Assembly (NCBI GenBank): GCA_023262185.1
Contig: JALRDO010000011.1
Coordinates: 319 to 64,318 of the forward strand
Length of the DNA: 64,000 nt
Source of the DNA: Flavobacteriaceae bacterium
GTDB taxonomy: Bacteria; Bacteroidota; Bacteroidia; Flavobacteriales; Flavobacteriaceae
Reading direction: 5' to 3'
The translations under genes were made by a program, and so were the position numbers. Under the pieces are notes generated by a model, which saw nothing but the letters and a program-made list of their open reading frames with translations, was not told the DNA's origin and ran no database searches. Positions 61,200 to 64,000 of this stretch are shown piece after piece (the first letter of the stretch is position 1; each line of letters starts with the position of its first letter).

Positions 61200-62003
61200 A
61201 TGAATAGAAAAAAGATATTGTTTGTATCGTCTGAACTAGTACCCTACCTGCCAGAGAATCAAGTCTCATTAATGTCTTATGAATCTCCTAGGGTAGTGAA
61301 CAGCAATGGCGGTCAAATCCGAATTTTCATGCCTAGATACGGAGTGATTAACGAAAGACGCCATCAGCTTCATGAAGTGATCCGCCTTTCAGGAATGAAT
61401 TTGGTGGTAAACGACATGGATATGCCGCTCATCATCAAGGTGGCCTCGATCCCGAAAGAGCGCATACAGGTTTATTTTATAGACAACGACGAATATTTTA
61501 AGCGCAAGTCTACCTTCGCTGATTCGAAAGGCAAGATGCATGAAGACAACGATGAACGCGCTATTTTCTTTGCCAAAGGAGTGATTGAGACCGTGAAGAA
61601 GCTCAATTGGGCTCCTGACATTATTCACGTACACGGATGGATGGCTTCTTTGCTTCCGCTATACTTAAAAAACTTCTACAAAGACGAGGCGATGTTTAAC
61701 GATACTAAGATCATCACCTCTATTTATGAAGAGGAATTTGAAGGAGAGATTCCTGGAAAAATTTGCGAGAAGATTGCGTTTGACAACATTGACCTCTCTA
61801 CTTTCGAGTGCCTTCAAAACCCAAATCATACAAATTTGTTAAAGGTAGCAGCAGATCACTCTGATGGCCTTATATTCGCCGGTGAAAACATCTCTGACGA
61901 CCTTCAGAATTACTGTAAGTCTTCAGGAAAACCAATCCTTGAATATGTTCCAGTTCAAGAAACCGAAGAGTCCTACATCAAGTTCTACAATTCTTATTTC
62001 TAG
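61200..62003 (+). CDS. Short glycogen/starch-synthase-like protein (GT5 N-terminal domain only)
   Basis: A 267-residue protein similar to the N-terminal half of GlgA: KKILFVSSELVPYLPE, then GGQIRIFMPRYGVINERRHQLHEVIRL and PDIIHVHGWMASLLPLYLK. The C-terminal nucleotide-sugar domain is missing, and the KxGGL motif that binds ADP-glucose is replaced by a LPENQV sequence, so glycogen synthesis is unlikely. It may be a regulatory or sugar-binding relic, conserved next to panC in Flavobacteriia. Start is ATG 61200, after the promoter box; a TTG at 61176 is less likely. It precedes DUF4270 by 10 nt. Confidence 0.85.
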   Translation: MNRKKILFVSSELVPYLPENQVSLMSYESPRVVNSNGGQIRIFMPRYGVINERRHQLHEVIRLSGMNLVVNDMDMPLIIKVASIPKERIQVYFIDNDEYFKRKSTFADSKGKMHEDNDERAIFFAKGVIETVKKLNWAPDIIHVHGWMASLLPLYLKNFYKDEAMFNDTKIITSIYEEEFEGEIPGKICEKIAFDNIDLSTFECLQNPNHTNLLKVAADHSDGLIFAGENISDDLQNYCKSSGKPILEYVPVQETEESYIKFYNSYF

Positions 62004-62013
62004 GAGCGTTTCT

Positions 62014-63837
62014 ATGTTGAAGCATTTGAAAGGAAAAGCGCAAGCTTTACTGGCTCTTAGCATCTTCTTTTTGGGTTTGGTTTCGTGTGAAACGGAATCC
62101 TTTACTCTTGGTGAGTCACTGGTTTACGGAGAACCCTTTATCCTCAGCAAGAAAACCTATACCGTTGAGTCAATTAGTCAATTGGCTATAGACCGTGTGC
62201 AAACCAATAAAGTTCCTGTTTATCAATTAGGAAACTATAAAGACCCTGTTTTTGGTGAGACCAATGCCTCTATTTTGTCTCAGGTACAACTTTCTACTCC
62301 GAATCCTTCATTTGGAGAACTCTCTGCAGCGGGTGAAATAGACAACGATTTAGATGAACGCGAAATCGTTACGAAGGCTACATTATACATTCCTTTTTTT
62401 AAAGCTTCTACAGCCTCTTCGGACAGCGATTCTGACGGCGTTTTGGATATTTTTGATGCAGACCCAAACGACCCATTGAGTGATAGCGATGGAGATGGAC
62501 TAACAGACAATGAGGAGCGTTTGCTTGGATGGAATCCACTTTCATCAGACACCGACAATGACGGAATACCGGATGCTGAAGACGACGACACGGCTTCAAA
62601 TTCTTATGCACGACGTTACGACTTAGACAGTATTTATTCCTTTTCAAATCAAGGTCGATTTAATCTAAAGGTGAGAACCTCAGATTATTACTTGCGTGAT
62701 CGTGATCCGCAGACCGATTTCTTAGAGTCTCAGTCCTATTTTTCAGACAAAGCTGCTGTTTATGAACCTTTTTTAGGAAAGGATCTATTCCAAGGAGCAG
62801 TGGTTATAAGTGATTATCAGTACGTGTACTACAACGAAGATGATCCGGCAACCGAGGATGTAGATGAGTCACTCACCTTAGATGTGGCCAAGTCGAAAGA
62901 TCCAGGAATTTTGGTAGAGCTAGATAAATTCTTCTTTCAAGACAGAATAATGGGTCAAGAAGGGAGTGATGCACTTCGTTCACAAGCCAATTTCGTCGAC
63001 CATCTTAGAGGACTTCACTTAAGTATTGATCCAAACGACGATCTCATGCTCTTGCTAGACATGAGTCAGGCCTATATTGAGATTGAATACGAGTACGATT
63101 CTATAAATACGCAGGGGACTACAGACACCGCAGACGATACGCGAGACCAGGTCACCTCAACCTTGCGCCTAAACTTTTTGACCGGAAGCTCTACCGGATT
63201 TACCCAAGGAAACGCCATCAATACCTGGACGTATTCAAAGGCAGTAACATTTGCCACTCAAAAAGAGGCAACACCTGATCGTTTATTTCTAAAAGGAGGT
63301 AGTGGATCAGTATTTCAACTTGAAATTCCGCAAGCGGTGATCGATGAGGTCCGGCAAAATAATTGGCTCGTGAATGAAGTCAGTTTTGAATTCTTTGTCG
63401 ATCAAGACAAAATGGCACTCACTCCGTATGAGCCTCCGCGCCTTTACATGTACAAATCTACCAACAGTTTGCCCTTGTACAATGCAAGTAACGAGACGTC
63501 TTCAAGTCAAACAGCATTGGGGGTGTATCTCAATTACGATGGTGCACTGAGAAAGAACACCGCCGGAAGGGGAGAAGCCTATAAAACGAATATTACTGAT
63601 TACTTTAACGACATTATCATTCGCGATTCGTTGAATGTTCCTATTAATGTCGCAGTAAGTGCTAATATAGCTTTCCCTCAGGTTCAACAGGCCATATTAG
63701 ACAATCAAACCGCTGTGGATTATCCGTTGATGTCAGGTATTTCGCCTCTCGGCACAGTACTTTACGGACCGAGTTTGAGTGTGCCAGAAGACAAGCGACT
63801 CAAGCTCACGATTTACTATACAGAGCTCAATCAGTAG
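62014..63837 (+). CDS. DUF4270 lipoprotein with calcium-binding-like repeats
   Basis: A 607-residue protein with a lipoprotein leader (lipobox LVSC, Cys25). DUF4270 features are the beta-rich start FILSKKTYTVESISQLAIDRVQTNK and DPVFGETNASILSQVQL. Residues about 134-196 hold Asp-rich repeats of the thrombospondin-3 kind (DSDSDGVLDIFDADPNDP, SDSDGDGLTDNEE, DTDNDGIPDAEDD), which bind calcium in relatives. The start is ATG 62014, 10 nt after the previous stop. The function of DUF4270 is not established; its position before glmS is conserved in Flavobacteriia. Confidence 0.88.
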   Translation: MLKHLKGKAQALLALSIFFLGLVSCETESFTLGESLVYGEPFILSKKTYTVESISQLAIDRVQTNKVPVYQLGNYKDPVFGETNASILSQVQLSTPNPSFGELSAAGEIDNDLDEREIVTKATLYIPFFKASTASSDSDSDGVLDIFDADPNDPLSDSDGDGLTDNEERLLGWNPLSSDTDNDGIPDAEDDDTASNSYARRYDLDSIYSFSNQGRFNLKVRTSDYYLRDRDPQTDFLESQSYFSDKAAVYEPFLGKDLFQGAVVISDYQYVYYNEDDPATEDVDESLTLDVAKSKDPGILVELDKFFFQDRIMGQEGSDALRSQANFVDHLRGLHLSIDPNDDLMLLLDMSQAYIEIEYEYDSINTQGTTDTADDTRDQVTSTLRLNFLTGSSTGFTQGNAINTWTYSKAVTFATQKEATPDRLFLKGGSGSVFQLEIPQAVIDEVRQNNWLVNEVSFEFFVDQDKMALTPYEPPRLYMYKSTNSLPLYNASNETSSSQTALGVYLNYDGALRKNTAGRGEAYKTNITDYFNDIIIRDSLNVPINVAVSANIAFPQVQQAILDNQTAVDYPLMSGISPLGTVLYGPSLSVPEDKRLKLTIYYTELNQ

Positions 63838-63860
63838 GCCCTCAAACCGATTTGATTTCA

Positions 63861-63868
63861 TAACTTTG
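63861..63868 (+). promoter_or_regulatory. Putative -7 promoter box for glmS
   Basis: TAACTTTG matches TAnnTTTG, 17 nt before the glmS ATG. Confidence 0.6.
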
Positions 63869-63885
63869 CGCCAAACCCAATTGAC

Positions 63886-64000
63886 ATGTGTGGAATTGTT
63901 GGCTATCTCGGTCATCGAGAAGCCTTTGACGTCATAGTTAAAGGACTCCAACGCCTCGAATATAGAGGTTACGACAGCGCCGGTTTAATGCTCTTCGACG
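63886..64000 (+). CDS. glmS: Glutamine--fructose-6-phosphate aminotransferase (isomerizing), N-terminal part
   Basis: The first 38 residues are seen before the right edge: [18 protein letters not shown] then [14 protein letters not shown]. Cys2, exposed after Met removal, is the glutaminase nucleophile, and YRGYDSAG is the standard motif. GlmS makes glucosamine 6-phosphate for the cell wall. The rest lies beyond the window. Confidence 0.97.
   Translation, partial: MCGIVGYLGHREAFDVIVKGLQRLEYRGYDSAGLMLFD

Noticed and set aside
62280-62591. Ser/Pro-rich open frame on minus within DUF4270
   Set aside because: Antisense of the Asp-rich repeats; codon bias of the repeat explains it.

Overview
The window is a gene-dense stretch of ordinary chromosome from a member of Bacteroidota, most likely the class Flavobacteriia. 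Four things point there. The gene families are typical: an aerotolerance (Bat) operon, an IPExxxVDY-type protein between rnc and pyk, a DUF4270 lipoprotein before glmS, a DUF3108 protein and a TonB-dependent receptor. The order panD-panC / glycogen-synthase-like / DUF4270 / glmS is familiar from that group. TAnnTTTG promoter boxes precede many genes. Shine-Dalgarno sequences are scarce. I saw no rRNA, tRNA, CRISPR array, insertion sequence or prophage. No organism name can be fixed from sequence alone.

Layout. 1-8256 (mostly minus): the start of kbl, an AddA/RecB-like helicase-nuclease, superoxide dismutase, a PurF-like amidotransferase, a PfkB kinase, rnhA and purN. 8340-13081 (plus): acpP, fabF, rnc, an IPExxxVDY-like protein, pyk and a CYTH phosphatase, facing pheS. 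14186-17447: an A+T-rich insert-like segment with a small exported protein, a SulP anion transporter, a start-less lipoprotein-like ORF and a beta-carbonic anhydrase, together a plausible bicarbonate-handling module. 17476-26296 (minus): the complete moxR-DUF58-BatD-like-batA-batB-batC-batD-batE operon, with genes touching or overlapping. 26452-34530: mixed metabolic and hypothetical genes (aldo/keto reductase, AlbA_2-type protein, fructokinase-like, phosphoesterase, gpsA, cytochrome c, nitronate monooxygenase, EamA, ArsC-like).

34639-44246 (plus): gdhA, recO, a TonB-dependent receptor, then ileS, a DksA-like protein, a putative exported protein and lspA as an operon. 44236-51103: a 5-formyl-THF cyclo-ligase divergent from uvrC, a DUF3108 protein, an M23 lipoprotein, pgi and a small membrane cytochrome. 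51072-51721 holds two facing-away gene remnants, which I read as a deletion scar. 51710-57552: an Ig-like lipoprotein, comF, glyS, xth and a second aldo/keto reductase. 57536-64000: radA, a YbhN-like membrane protein, panD and panC on minus, then a shortened glycogen-synthase-like gene, DUF4270 and the beginning of glmS on plus.

The most interesting points are: an IleRS whose HIGH signature reads GIHH, the swapped form linked to mupirocin hyper-resistance; the truncated nuclease/LTD pair; a recurring promoter box placed exactly 4 nt before ATG, which suggests leaderless mRNAs; a possible 29-residue basic protein between uvrC and the DUF3108 gene; and several enzymes with altered signature residues (M23 HxH to HxC, PurF-like HNG to GNF, DksA-like zinc finger loss, GT5 protein lacking KxGGL). 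I did not find a convincing multi-gene system that is wholly undescribed.
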